Of a stretch of DNA of 64,000 nt, positions 33,105 through 44,890 are shown piece by piece. Under the pieces are notes generated by a model, which did not search any database, had not been told where the DNA came from, and saw only the letters and a list, made by a program, of their open reading frames with translations. The translations under genes and the position numbers were made by a program. Numbering within the stretch: position 1 is the stretch's first letter; each line of letters begins with the position of its first letter. The DNA comes from Lonicera japonica (lineage: Eukaryota > Streptophyta > Magnoliopsida > Dipsacales > Caprifoliaceae), in the NCBI GenBank assembly GCA_021464415.1, contig CM038466.1, positions 48,979,356 through 49,043,355 of the forward strand. Direction: 5' to 3'.

Positions 33105-35383
33105 TGCGAGTTATTACACCCAAGTGCAAGTGATCGGTCAAGTAATAAAAACTCACTAAGTCCAAGGTCGATCCACGAGAAGAAGGGTAGTTCTTTGACT
33201 TAGGAAAATTTCTTTCAAGAGGAAGAAGAGAAAAATAAAGAAAAGATGAAATATGGAGAGAAATGAAATGAGAATCAATAACTAAACTAACTAAAGACAA
33301 TATAACTAAATAAACCATGCAACTAAAACTAATCCTAAAGGTAGCGAAACATTACTATGCTAACGGAAACTAAATTAACATAAGAAAAATATGGAATAAA
33401 GCTAAATAAAATAAATAATAAAAACAGTGTGCTAAAATAATTAAACGCGTGAAAAACTTTAACTAAAATTAAGAATAAAAACTACTAGGGGTATCCATAA
33501 GTTCCGGGCAACACAACGAGTAATTCGGTGGACCGAGAATCCTTTTCTAATTATTTTTTCTTTAAAAATTAGCGTACTTTCCACAAACTAATTGATCTCC
33601 TAAACGTGTATTTTTCGCAATAATTCATGCGTGACATGAACTATACATACCAATACTAATTATGGAATCAATTCGCATTATTTAATTTTACAGAAAACAC
33701 TTGTTTATTAAAGTGAAGTAATGCTTGACACTACAAAACCTTTTATTAAAAATGAGTTTAGAAATATTAAGTAATTACCACAATTTAATTCAAATAGGTC
33801 AAAACATGATTAAAATCAAATTTAAACTAAAACAGGCTTTGGAAACATAAAATTGACGATTTCGGTATCAAAAAGTAAGGATTAAAAATACTACCGAAAA
33901 CAGCGCACTTAAGTTTGAAATCTAAAAAGATACATAACCAACTAATTTAGAGAGTATAGACCACTCTCTAAGTCAAACTAGTTAGGGTTTAGCGCAAAAA
34001 TAATGATTTAAACTAGTTTGGTTCTTTTGTCGAAAAGATTTTATTAAATTTATTATAAAAATATGTGATTAGCATACTAGGATAATAATTTAATAAAAAT
34101 CAGATTTATAATGACTATTAACCAATGAAAAATTAATTAGAATTGATTTCGGGTCCAAAAAATTATTGCGTCGGCATATCCGTTCCTTATGAACCCCTAA
34201 CTAACAAACTAGCTAAACATATCTAATAAATTCATGCTCAATAAATTAGTTAAATAAAACAGCGTGTATAAATTCATAAATTGAAATCTAAATAAAATCA
34301 TAAGCATGCAAAATTTATACTAATAATTAACAAAGCAGTAAATAAATTAAGAACCTGAAATTGAAGTACGCGCGTAGATCAATAATAAATTGTGAAATTA
34401 ATCTTCAATAATTGTACTTGAATACTTCATCTCTAACTCCAAATTAATGCCAAAGAAAAATAATGGAAGCAATACAAACGAATCTTTAATGTTGTAAAAG
34501 AAAAATTAATTAAAGAAAGAAAGAAGAAAAGAATGGAGAGAAAAAGGGAGAAAACAGGGCTGTTTGTTTTGTTGCTGCTGTTGTTATTGCTTGATGATGA
34601 TGATTTATATATATAATTTTACAAACCTAATTTAATTAGGTTTGTCATTGGATGGGCCTATTAATTGGCTTCATAAATTGATCAAAAAGGAACATTAAAT
34701 TGCTACCAATGGGACTTGAACCCAAGACCACAAGGAGAGTGTTTCTCATGCAGACCATCTGGGCTAGGCCCACTTTCAATAAATTATTGCACCTTCAATT
34801 ATGTTATTCATTCGCGCAAGAATCTGCTCCTCCAGCGCACTGTTCGTATTTCGGCCATAACTTTGCGCTCTGAACTCCGATTGATGCAAGGTTTTCGCCC
34901 ATACATAGTTAACTTAGAAATTTACAACTTTTGTCTCTGGAATTTTCTTCAAATTCAGCACGGATAAATACCAAAAATCTCCGGAACAGAGACGTTGCGC
35001 GCGGTGGATCTCTTCTTCATTCAAAAATTTCTCGGTTTGATTCAAATGACTCTTTTTTCTCTTGAGATGATTTATTGGCTTCTCATAATCTATTCTAACC
35101 ACTCCCTTCATTCTTGAGCTTAGGAATTAATTTTGGTTCACTTCTTGAACTCAATTTAACTCCGAATTTGACCGACAATAACTAACTTTGGGAGAATTTG
35201 CTTCTAAATTTGTTCTTGTTCATTTTTAACCTGTAAAAAGGGTCAAATGCACTAGAAACAAACATATTATCCTATTTCATGATAAATACTCAATTCTTAA
35301 CAATTTAGGATAATTAGAATTAAATTCATGCATATTAAGCCTTCTAAATATGTATAAAAATGCAATATTTTGGCTTAATCACA
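33105..35383 (-). mobile_element. LTR of a non-coding (LARD-like) retrotransposon
   Basis: On the minus strand it starts TGTGATTAAGCC right after a purine tract (GTTGGGGAA) and ends GTGTAATAACTCGCA. Words such as 'aaggtcgatccacgag' (33166) and 'ctccgattgatgcaagg' (34874) are of a type frequent in plant LTRs. Only one LTR is present, followed by non-coding internal sequence (35384-36190). No target duplication could be tested. Orientation is inferred from the purine tract. Confidence 0.45.
34693..34785 (-). repeat. tRNA-like segment with perfect A and B boxes
   Basis: On the minus strand, TAGCCCAGATGG (34755-34766) and GGGTTCAAGTCCC (34711-34723) fit the pol III internal promoter exactly, about 31 bp apart. 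It lies inside the LTR above. No complete tRNA fold could be drawn, so I call it a SINE-like or tRNA-derived segment. Confidence 0.55.
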
Positions 35384-36190
35384 TTCCCCAACTAACGTAT
35401 TGCTAGTCTCTAGCAATGAAGTGATCTTTATTACAAGCCAACTAAAAAAAACACAGAAAAGAAAGACCAAAAATACAATCATAATCTTAAACAGTTGCAT
35501 TAAGCGCATGCAATAAGCATTAAAACCTCTAGGTCTCCCTTAGTAGGACGAGTTGTCTCGTGAGGGTTTGCAGTGAATCTACCCACAAAATTTATGATTG
35601 CAAGACAAATCCAGCCAAAGTATCTAAAAAGTTTGTTCTTTCAAAAATAGCTCAGCAAGAACTCAACAAGACTTATGCAATGTATTAGCAAAAGATATTC
35701 ATGAAAAGTGCAAGTCTTGATAACAATTGAACAGATGCATACATAAGTGAATTTAAGTGTTCATACTTAGACAGTTATATTAACTTGTCAATGTCAATGC
35801 CAATCATGGGATAAAGTTCTTGTTCATCATTAAGCCTCGAGTCAATTCTCACTAGGCATACACTCTACAAATAAATCACAGAAGCGGGTGTAGCACTCTA
35901 CATACGGGCTAAGGATTGTTCGTAAACAAGTTCAAATGTCTCACGTATGTTTTCTTTTAAAGACGTCAAAATGAAAGAATAAGAGTCTTTTAAACTAAGA
36001 TTCAGTTATTAAAGAAGTGAGACTGCTAGATCTGTCTTTTTTTATTGTTTAAACCACAAACTAAACCTTTAGGGATCAATTAAGACTTTGCTAGGTTGTA
36101 ATGGGGTTAAGGGTAGTGGTTATGAAATGAATGGACTTTGCTAGCTTGATTTTAATTATATGGCTTGCATATTTGCATGTTTAGATTTGT
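35384..36190 (-). mobile_element. Internal non-coding part of the LARD-like element
   Basis: No gag or pol domain is visible. The words 'tattgctagtctctagcaat' next to the LTR and 'ggttgtaatggggttaaggg' at about 36093 are typical of the region before the 3' LTR in large plant elements. The stretch ends where hAT-like subterminal sequence begins. Confidence 0.4.
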
Positions 36191-36354
36191 TTAAATCCAG
36201 TCTCCATAGTCCACCGAACCAATCCGACCGATTGCTGTCGGATATACTGATAGTCAATATAACCGACTTTTTCAGTATGAACGGGCTGGGGTTTACCAAC
36301 CGATTTCACCCCTAACTATTGGATTGCCAACACCATACCGGAGCTCCAGCATAA

Positions 36355-37010
36355 GTAATGCAAATTTGTTTTTGCAATGAAACATGGTCCCAATTTGAGA
36401 AATAATTAGATGCAAATCCATTTTTGCAGTAAAACAAGGTCCAAATTTGGGAAGGTCTGAATTTGAGAAAGAATTATTTGCAAATCCACTTTTGTAGTAA
36501 AACGGAGTCCAATTGTGAGAAGGAAGTCTGTGCAAATCCACTTTTGTAGTAAAACAGAGTCCAATTATGAAAAGGAATTATGTGCAAATCCACTTTTGGA
36601 GTAAAATATGGTTTAAAACTTAAGAAATAACTAGGTGAAAATCCACTTCTGTAATAATATAGGGTTCAATTTTGAGAAATAACCGGGTGTAAATTCACTT
36701 TTGCTGTAAAACACAATCTAGTTTTAAGAAGGAACTAGTGCAAATCTATTTTTGCAGTAAAATAGGGTTCAAAATTTGTGAAATAACTAGGTGCAAATCC
36801 ATTTTTGCAAAAAAATAAGGTCCAATTTTGAGAAATAACCAGGTGCAAATCCATTTTTGATTAAAACATTTTCCATTTTTGAAAACAAATTGAAGTAGGT
36901 GCAAATCAACTTTTACAATAAAACAAACAAGGTTCAAAATTTAAGAAATAATTAAGTGTAAATTTACCTTTGCAGTAAAACAAGATCCAAAAAGAACTAG
37001 ATACAAATTC
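36355..37010. repeat. Minisatellite, about 12 copies of a 50-57-bp unit
   Basis: Each unit begins 'gtgcaaatccacttttg' and continues 'agtaaaacaaggtccaat' and 'tttgagaaataa'. Starts are near 36359, 36412, 36480, 36532, 36582, 36632, 36687, 36738, 36792, 36843, 36900 and 36956. Copies differ by substitutions and small indels, so the array is old. Its flanks share a 'ccgg..gagctccag' word (36337 and 37067). Confidence 0.85.
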
Positions 37011-37019
37011 GCAAGCAAT

Positions 37020-38459
37020 TAAAGATGTAAATTTGAATGCAGATTTATTTTTACACTATATAAAAATTCCGGCGGAGCTCCAGTGACCACTTCCAGAGTT
37101 TCGAGGACTTTGTTGGAGGTACAATAATAGTTGCCGGAATGTCGGCAAAGGTTATTAAAGCTCCGATGAGGTCCCTGGAGCTCTGATGGGTGATGGTGGC
37201 GAAGGTGGTTGGTGGATTTAACAACCACCAATAGTAATAAAGAAATAAAATATTGTACTAAGTGTATAATTGACTATTCAAAAAATAGATATATTCTTTA
37301 AGCGAATTCAAAAAATAGGTATATTCTTTAAGCGAACAAATGTTAAAAATTATCCTTATGGTAAAATAAATTGTGATGGAAGCCCTTTATCTAGTATGGA
37401 AGAAGAAGGTGTTCTTACCTTGAATATAATTACAAAAGAGGTACTCAAAACCCATTTTTTTTTACAATCGATTATTGGTAAAGGCACCTATGATTTTTAA
37501 TTTCAACATCCATTCTTACTAATTAATTTGGAAAGAATACCCCCAAATTGTTTGAGCATCCTAATAAGGAAAAAAAAAAAGAAAAAATTAACAATATCAT
37601 TGCAACTATTATTAGACAAGTGCCATCATGTATCTAATGATTGGGAAGGCAAACAATATCGCTCATTAACTTTATTTTCTTTTTCATATCCAATCACAAG
37701 TATGAGTTCAAGACAGAATCTATAAAGTTAAAATTAATAGATATAGATGAAATTGGAGAATTTGTATTTTTCTATACATTATTGTGCATTTTTCTTCCTT
37801 GTTTAACGAGAATGGTGAAGAAAGTTCTTCATATTTTGAAATGATTGATTATTTCTATTTAATTTTCTCCAGCAGCACCAACAAATCAGAATGACTTAAT
37901 CATATCTCTCTACTACAAAAATGGGTGATGTAGTACATAATTTTGTAGAGAGAAGAAGAGAAAAATAAGTAAATCTTTAGAGAGAAGAAGATGAGAAAGC
38001 CAAGAGAGTGGAGTGTTTTTTTTTTCCTTTTTTTCTCAGAATAGTAGTGACGAGATAGTTATTAATTTTTTTTAATAAGGATACTAAAATAATTAGGATG
38101 CTCTTTTAAAAATAAAAATTAAATTTAAATACCTAAAAAAAATGTGTTGAAACAAGAAAAATAAGGATCCTTTTACCAAGACCCTTATCAATCACTCAAA
38201 TTCTTTCCTGTTTTAACAACTTTAAAAAACAGCAAGAAATAAAGTAGTAACAACAAATTTTAACATGGTTACTGTATTTATTTAATGAATAGCATGAAAA
38301 TTAAATAAAATTTTCAGTATGAAATAACTTTAGGAATTTAGGTGCGTTTAACTCGATCTAGATATTAATTAATATTAAAGAGTTTAAATATATATATATA
38401 TATATATATAATATTAAGTGACTTTTCTTAGTGGTAAATAATCTCATGTCACTTGAATT
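37020..38459. other. Gene-free stretch
   Basis: A short tandem repeat 'attcaaaaaataggtatatt' / 'ctttaagcgaa' occurs at about 37275-37337. Open frames at 37270-37500 and 37528-37725 show no recognised domain. A TA microsatellite lies at 38391-38410. Confidence 0.4.
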
Positions 38460-39190
38460 TAGTGGTCTTAAGCTTGAGTATGGCGATTAACAAGTGCAAC
38501 ACAATCTTCTTATCCCAATGTAACAGTGTGAATTTATGATTAGTTTTCTTCTTTTATATATTTTTGCAATTATTGGTATTCTATTTCATTGCATTCATAA
38601 ATTTAACATTTTTTGCAATTATAATTACTGAGCTAAATGCATAATAAGGGTATGTTAGGAAAATTAATAAAATAATTGTCCTTTCCGGAAAATTTAAATA
38701 ATAATAATAAATTTTATTTTGAGAAGAAAGTTTAAAGTTTATTTCTTCAAATACTATAGATCGAGAGAGGTGAGGGCTGATACTACATGAATTAAAACTC
38801 TCGGGCAAAACAAAATTGTATCTGGGATATTTCAAATGTAGAAGCATTAGATTGAATTATAAGGATCCGTTTGATAACAACATGGAAAAGGAAAATAAAA
38901 ACAATTGATTTTTGTGAGAAGTTGGAAAATAAGTTGAGACATATGATAAGATATTTTCTTACTTTGTGACTTTTTCCATGAAGAAATTTTCTTTGATAAT
39001 TGAAGAAGAAAAAAATTTCACAAACAATTATGAAGGATTGAGGACATCTACTAATAAAATGAGTATGAAATGGAGAGTACCTTATCACATGCCTTAACTT
39101 ATTTTTCTACATCTTAAAAATCAAGTATTTTTATTTTCATTTTCTATGTTGTTATCAAACGGAGCCTAATATTCTATCCAAACATTTGAA
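38460..39190. repeat. Dispersed repeat copy B, paired with 19560-20560
   Basis: It shares flank words with copy A and is the empty site for copy A's MITE. It carries its own MITE at 38863-39166. Confidence 0.7.
38863..39166. mobile_element. Harbinger-type MITE (304 bp)
   Basis: Terminal repeats GGATCCGTTTGATAACAACA and (reverse complement) GGCTCCGTTTGATAACAACA match at 18 of 20 positions and continue for about 28 bp. TAA flanks both sides (38860-38862, 39167-39169). Copy A at about 20525 shows the unoccupied site 'taatattctatc'. Confidence 0.85.
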
Positions 39191-40940
39191 AAACACTAAA
39201 CCCCCTCAAACTATCACTTTTTTGCACTAACACCCCACCCCCACCATCTTAAATTTTTCCTTAGAGCTATAACAGATTAATGCTACAGATTTAAGTCATT
39301 TTCGAGAAATATTGGACACCAATTGTTGCTTTATTTGTCTCTTTTGTGTATCTCAAATTTAGAGAAAAATTGAGATTCTTTATTTGAGAGAGTGCATGTA
39401 TGATTAAAGGGAGAAAAAGTCAAACCAAATTTATTAATTTTTTTGTAAATATGTGATATTATATACACACAGAAAACACTTTCCAATATTTTTATGACAG
39501 AAAAAATGTCGTTAAAAAGTTCGGTCTGTATTAGAAACGAACTCTATATACATATATATTTGAGAGTGCGATTGATCTACTTGCATAATTCAATCAATTC
39601 CATGAATTTATATACACAATCTTTTTGTTAGAGCTTAGTGCTGCTTTGAGAAGTTGTATTATATGTTTTTAAAGTTGTACATTGTTCTGATAATAAGTAT
39701 AATTGTTTTGGCAATAATACTACTCAACATAAAGCATCTAATCAATTGTGAAGCAGGTTTGGCCCGTAGCTCGTACCGGGTGGACCTCACCCTTTGGGGA
39801 TTCCTCTGATTCTGGTGAATGCCAAGGAAAACCAGGAATGGAATTCGGGTTTGAAATTTACCCCTGCACTTTCTGTTGTAACTCTGCAGATTTCACGGCA
39901 ATTTGCGAGCTGGTTGAAGGTGAGAATCACGACACTGAGGAGAAAAGGAGTCCGGGGAAATTAAATTCCCACGATTTGATGATGAGTAATTACAGATGAA
40001 GAAGAAGAATTAGAATACAAGCAAATGAATTACGGAATTGTATTTTGTTCACTAATGCGCCTAGCTGTGAAATTTGTACTTCCCACTTATGACATCAATT
40101 CAAATTTCAAAAATAAAAATTTCTCAGGATTTTGAATTTTGAAGACGCCATATGCTTTGTAAGACCATATTTACTCATATTTGTGCTAATGTTTCCGAGC
40201 TTATTATGTATTACTGAAGCTAAAGTTGTATAAAATATACAACATGAAGAACCTGTAGGTGTGACATCTAAGGTGCTAGCATAGTGAAAATGGGGAGGGT
40301 CTCCCCTCCTCACCACTATATCCAAATCACGGGAACCCATTTCTCTTTCGCCTCCCCCATGGTCGACCACCGTGTGTATCCATATAATGCTTATTAACAA
40401 ACCAAAAAACAAACAAAAAAAATACAAAAAACGTAGGTGTGAGTTAACGAAAAATAAAAAAAAATATATGAAAAGAAAGAAAGAACGGAAACTGTAGGTT
40501 CTAGCTGGGGCTTTTGAAACTAGGCTTGAAGTTAGATATTATTTTATGGGGTATGCAATGGTTTGTGTTGGGCTGGATAAAATATATTAGTCTAATTAGC
40601 TCATAGAATAAAAAATTGAGGTATCTGCCTTTTGTAAAAAACAAGTCCTTAGTTTTGAATTTTGATCATACAAGATAGTTTCATATGTCTTCGATTTATC
40701 CTTCAATTTTCGTTTCAAATAGTTTCCATTCTCTTATAAAAAAGAATGCTTTTGGCACAACTAACCACTTTCGAGATTCGAGAGAAGTTCTAGTAAACTT
40801 GTGGAGGTTTGCTGGAGTTCAAGCGGTGGTTGCTAGTGGTTGGTGAATCTAGCAATCATGATGAGAGAGAAGAGAAAAACAATGTTTAACAAGTGTATAA
40901 TTATCGATTCATAAAATACTAATGCTAATGCTAATAATAA
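39170..40940. other. Mostly gene-free; one unrecognised open frame at 39757-39999
   Basis: At 39756 'gaagcag' resembles a 3' splice site and is followed by VWPVARTGWTSPFGDSSDSG, then ECQGKPGMEFGFEIYPCTF, up to a stop at 39999. GC content is higher than the surroundings and four Cys are present, so this may be an exon fragment. I do not recognise it. The rest shows no gene. Confidence 0.35.
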
Positions 40941-40957
40941 TAAAGGTGATTTAGATT

Positions 40958-41250
40958 TTGAGTGCCGCTTGTTCTTGCATGTCAGACATTGGGTGCCAAA
41001 GTTATGTATAATAGGTGTTTGAGTGCCATTTTAGACGGAATCCATTAGTCATCGTGGTCAACTATTAGTTTAGTTATTTTTTACCATTTTACCCCTAAGC
41101 AAGAGCAATATGTTGTCTTTTTAGGGGTAAAATGGGTAAAATGGGTAAAAAATTAACGGAACTAACAGTTGATCACGTTGACTAGCGGATTCCGTTCAAA
41201 ATGACACCCAAAAGCCTATTATGTAAAACTTTGACACCAAAGGCACCCAA
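40958..41250. mobile_element. Fold-back element with ~110-bp arms
   Basis: Arm 40958-41092 and the reverse complement of 41118-41250 share 'gggtgccaaagttatgtata' -like, 'gacggaatcc', 'gtggtcaact' and 'ttttacccctaa' words in the same order around a loop of about 25 bp. Target duplications are unclear because of a following AAT microsatellite (41252-41297). Confidence 0.65.
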
Positions 41251-41251
41251 A

Positions 41252-41297
41252 GTCATAATAATAATAATAATAATGATAATAATAATAATAATAATAA
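41252..41297. repeat. (ATA)n microsatellite
   Basis: About 15 units of ata/aat with one interruption (atgata). Confidence 0.9.
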
Positions 41298-41488
41298 ATT
41301 TTGCTTTAATATTTGTAGAAGTACTCATTTTACTACTAAATTGTCAATTAGTGACTATGCTAGCCAAATTGAGTCCGGGCAACTAAGGGTATTATGGGGA
41401 GTATCTCGTTATAGTCATATTTTTTTTGAACGTGGAAAGAATTCCAATGAAACCGCATCATTATTCTTGAGAAAATTCTAGAAGAGTT

Positions 41489-42595
41489 GTGTGGGAGCTA
41501 AAAATTGTAAGTGGGCTTTTAGTCAAACTTAACTTGGATAGCCCATATCATGATCGGCCTATAACTTAGAGCTCTTAGGCCCATACATTCTGACATACAA
41601 GTTATAGAAGGAAAATTATTTAGCCGACCAAGACATATTCCTGTGGTGGTCCAACTAATTATTGTTGTTAACTAAATGATAAAGGCATCCATGGAAGATG
41701 AAAACCGGTCATCCGTGGTCAGACAACTGGTAGAAGAAGTTGGGCTGGAGAATAAGGGCTTGTTTGGTTGGTGTTTATTTTTTTAAATTTAAAAAACTCA
41801 ACTTAAAATCAACTTTACTTTTACACTTTTCAAAATTTATTTCACTTTACTTTCTCTCTCTAAAAAAACTTTTGAAATTAGATAAAAAATATATATATTT
41901 GAAACATACTCGTCGAGATCTATAAAATAAGATCTATTGTGACTATTTTTTGAAATTTTTTTATGAGGCTTTTTAGTTGGTTGAAAAAAACTCAAACAAA
42001 AATCAAATTTACTTCTCAACATACTTCCAAATTCTACCAAACACCATATTTTAAAAACTCAACTCAAAATATCAACCAAACATCACCTAAGTGATTGAAA
42101 ATAACCACTTATATAAGTGTAAATAGGATTAGGGATAGCAGTTATCTTGGAGTAGTGACAAAGTTTATCTTTTATAGTAATTTCCATAACTTACCAACCC
42201 TAATGTGATCATATCATATACTTATAAATATGAAGTGATAACTCTTAATTCAAGAAAATAAACATTATCCCCTCTATACTCACTCCCACACAGCCACATT
42301 CTTCTTCAAAGCCAAACCCAATATAATTCATATATACTGCATTATTCATCAAGCTTTAAGCTAATATAATCATCATTCACACACCAAGGGAGGACATACT
42401 ATCGGATTGGCAATAAGAGCCACAGGAGGAACCTACCCTCAAACATAAATCTTGTTTCATTTTATTCTTTGTTTAGTCATTACATTAATGTTTCACTGCT
42501 AGGGATTAATGTTCATCATCATTAACTTGCTCGGTACTACTTACAACTTAGCCGATTCTCATCAACTTAAGGTTAGTTCGCTTTTAACCACCACA
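41489..42595 (+). mobile_element. 5' LTR of a Tat-lineage Ty3/Gypsy element, with nested MITE
   Basis: The right end ttttaaccaccaca is followed after 3 bp by 'agcactgtctgtggga', a primer-binding site of the form common in plant Ty3 elements. The left end is set near tgtgtgggagct but is not proven. Positions 41756-42087 are a later MITE insertion, so the LTR proper is about 770 bp. No matching 3' LTR was found. Confidence 0.6.
41756..42087. mobile_element. Harbinger-like MITE (332 bp) in the Tat LTR
   Basis: The ends gggcttgtttggttggtg and (reverse complement) ggtgatgtttggttga are flanked by TAA on both sides (41753-41755 and 42088-42090). The interior matches the copy at 16684-17046 closely (for instance 'gagatctataaaataagatc'). 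Confidence 0.75.
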
Positions 42596-42596
42596 A

Positions 42597-42616
42597 TTAG
42601 CACTGTCTGTGGGAAT
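42597..42616 (+). promoter_or_regulatory. Primer-binding-site-like sequence of the Tat element
   Basis: The text 'ttagcactgtctgtgggaat' corresponds to the plant Ty3 form 'ttggcaccgtctgtgggaa' with two changes. It follows the LTR end directly. Confidence 0.6.
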
Positions 42617-42719
42617 CGCCAACTAACAGTCGCTATGCTCTGTGTTTTTTGGTAACCAGATTCATTTTCTCTCTTTATAGTTTATTTCCCAGCATTTTAT
42701 TTTATTGTTCATCTTTATA

Positions 42720-44160
42720 TGAAAAATGGTTTATACACAAAGCCAACAAATAGGGGACCAAAACAACCCATAAATCATACCTATAATCACAAGAAATAAT
42801 GACCAAAACATAATTGGCAGTAGACTCCAGAACTATCCAGGTGGCGAAACTAGAAACTTAAATCATGGTCTTGACCATTCCCAAAACCACACCCATACAA
42901 TGACACCCTTTGACTCCAACTATGGGGACAAAGAGGTTAGCGCACAAAACGAACTCAAGGAACTCACATATTTGAGGTCAAATAAAGAAGTTTTATTGAA
43001 ACTGCTCAAAGAGCAAATGGTAGCCAATAATTAGCAACCGTTGAGGGTTGGTTTGATGGAAGGGTCGCATGTCTCATTTATTAAGGAAGAAGTTGTCCAT
43101 GAGGTTAGTAAATCAAATACCCATGATAAGGGTAAAAGGAAGATGATCGAAAAGCCAAAAAATGACATCCCTCGTCCTTGGCATGATGATGCAGGACAAA
43201 CCCCCCTCCCATCCAATTGTCATTGATCGGCTGGGGGCAGAGTCACCTAGGGAGAAAATTGACTAAAGAATTAGGAGGAGAAAGATTTGAGAAAATTAAT
43301 TTCTTTAGCTCTTGATGATAAGAAAGTTCCTGATACTCAGACCACCACTGAGTTGGCCAGGAAAGCTTTAGGCGCGGATCAGGGCTATTTTTTTACACAG
43401 ATAATTATTGATGCATCACCACCAAGAAAATTTAGTTCCCTCAAATTCACTGTTTGATCAAACCCAGCTGACCACATTTGTTATTATAAGAAAGTATGGC
43501 TTATTAGATATTTGATAATGTAGTAATGTGTCGTATGTTCCCAGTAAGTTTAGTGATTCAGTGCTCAGATGATTTGCAAAGTTGTCTGGGGTTGGATAGA
43601 CAGTTTTAAAGAGCCCGCCAAGCAATTTACTTCATGTTTTATCACCAATAGCCAAGTTGTGAAGGGCTCGGATGCTTTAACTCATTTAAGGAATGAGAAA
43701 AATGAAACATTGATGGATGACTCGTCGAGGTACTAAGAGGTCTTCCAAGAGGTCGATGATTGTGATAAAAAAATTTCCATAAGTACTTTTAAGTATGAAT
43801 TGCCATGGGATATAGATGGCATTTACAATGACCTGACGAGGAGATCCCAAAGAATTTTGATGATTTGCTTTCAAGAATTGATGGATTTGCTAGAGTTGAA
43901 GGCGACAATTTGGCGACCAACAGGCTGAGTATAAGAAATAGAGGGGAAATGATAAAAAGTAGGAAGGTTTTTCGAAGAAGAACAGGAAATAAAAGAAAAG
44001 TGATGGTCGAAAGCTTCGTGATGAGGCCTTTAAAAGGTTAACACCATCTTTAATATTCCGATTCATAAAATTATATATGAGATTTAGGGAAAGCCATTCT
44101 TCAAGTGGCTGAAGCATATGTGAAGTGACCTGAGCACTAGAAACACTAAGCTCCATTGTT
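42720..44160 (+). pseudogene. Decayed gag of the Tat element
   Basis: Several frames contribute. About 43440-43700 reads FTSCFITNSQVVKGSDALTH then LRNEKNETLMDDSSRY, the plant Ty3 gag core (family form: F...F..SR..K....L....Q...ESL..Y..RF). The upstream piece 43041-43226 (Lys-rich, DKGKRKMIEKPKND) is likely the N-terminal linker. Stops and frame changes are frequent; no zinc knuckle was found. The element is dead. Confidence 0.65.
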
Positions 44161-44479
44161 CATATCATAAAGGTCACATGCACTAAATATAAAACTGTGA
44201 GACCTTGAAGCAATTCTTGTAAATGCTAATGGAGCAAGGGCATATGACATAGTATGGGAAACCAGTTAGTAAAAAAGTTGACCAAGGAATGAAGACCAAC
44301 GAGGAAGTGATCATTATAGAAGCAAACAAAACAGTTGCTTGGGTTATTGAAGTGATCCATGGTGTAGTAGATAAGTTGTTGCCACAAAGAATTATCTCAG
44401 GGCTAGACTTGTTGGGGCTTAGTTTTGGTTCTAAGGCCATCATAAGTAATGTTTGTGTTAGCTCCCAAAAGAAATAGAG

Positions 44480-44890
44480 AGCAATTTGATATATTTAGAT
44501 GGGGTAGATATCCCCCTTAATGATGCTCTTGTCATGATTCTCAATATCTGTAATTTTGATGTGAAGATGGTGTCGATCGACTATGACAATTCTTTTAAGG
44601 CTATGTACCTCAATCTATATAACAAATTACAATGCTTTATACCGAGAAAAATATCCAATTAGTATCTGCACCGATCTGCAGCTTCAGCGGGGACCCAGTT
44701 TAGCCGATTGTTATAATTGATGTTTTAGTCAAAATAGGGAAGGTCACAGCAAACATGGAGTTTTTTGTAATGAATATTGACTATCTTTATAATGCAATTC
44801 TTGGTAGGAATTGGTTGGGGGGAATAAAGGTAGTTACATCTCCCTTTCACCAAAAGTTAATGTTTCCTTCTCCTAAGGGAGTGCTGGTCG
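44480..44890 (+). pseudogene. Protease-like segment of the Tat element
   Basis: The frame reads NDALVMILNICNFDVKMVSI then DYDNSFKAMYLNLYNKL. Functional relatives have D-[ST]-G-[SA] where this reads D-Y-D-N-S. Further on comes FFVMNIDYLYNAILGRNWLG, matching the conserved 'YN.ILGR..L' block. The active site is therefore lost. Confidence 0.6.

Larger units (their letters stand above)
32671..36314. mobile_element. hAT-like element (3.6 kb) holding an LTR-element fragment
   Basis: The left end TAGGGGTGGTAAAA and the reverse complement of the right end TAGGGGTGAAATCGG share the 8-bp tip typical of several hAT families. Both subterminal regions are rich in AACCGA words. Flanks ACTACCGG and ACTATTGG agree at 6 of 8, and both differences are C/T. 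No transposase is visible. Most of the interior (33105-36190) belongs to a different element. Confidence 0.5.

Noticed and set aside
34711..34766. A functional tRNA gene
   Set aside because: A and B boxes are present but no acceptor, D or anticodon stem pairs could be drawn.
38391..38410. TA-rich tracts as TATA boxes
   Set aside because: Many TA microsatellites occur here without a gene downstream; only the one before the GH17 exon has supporting context.
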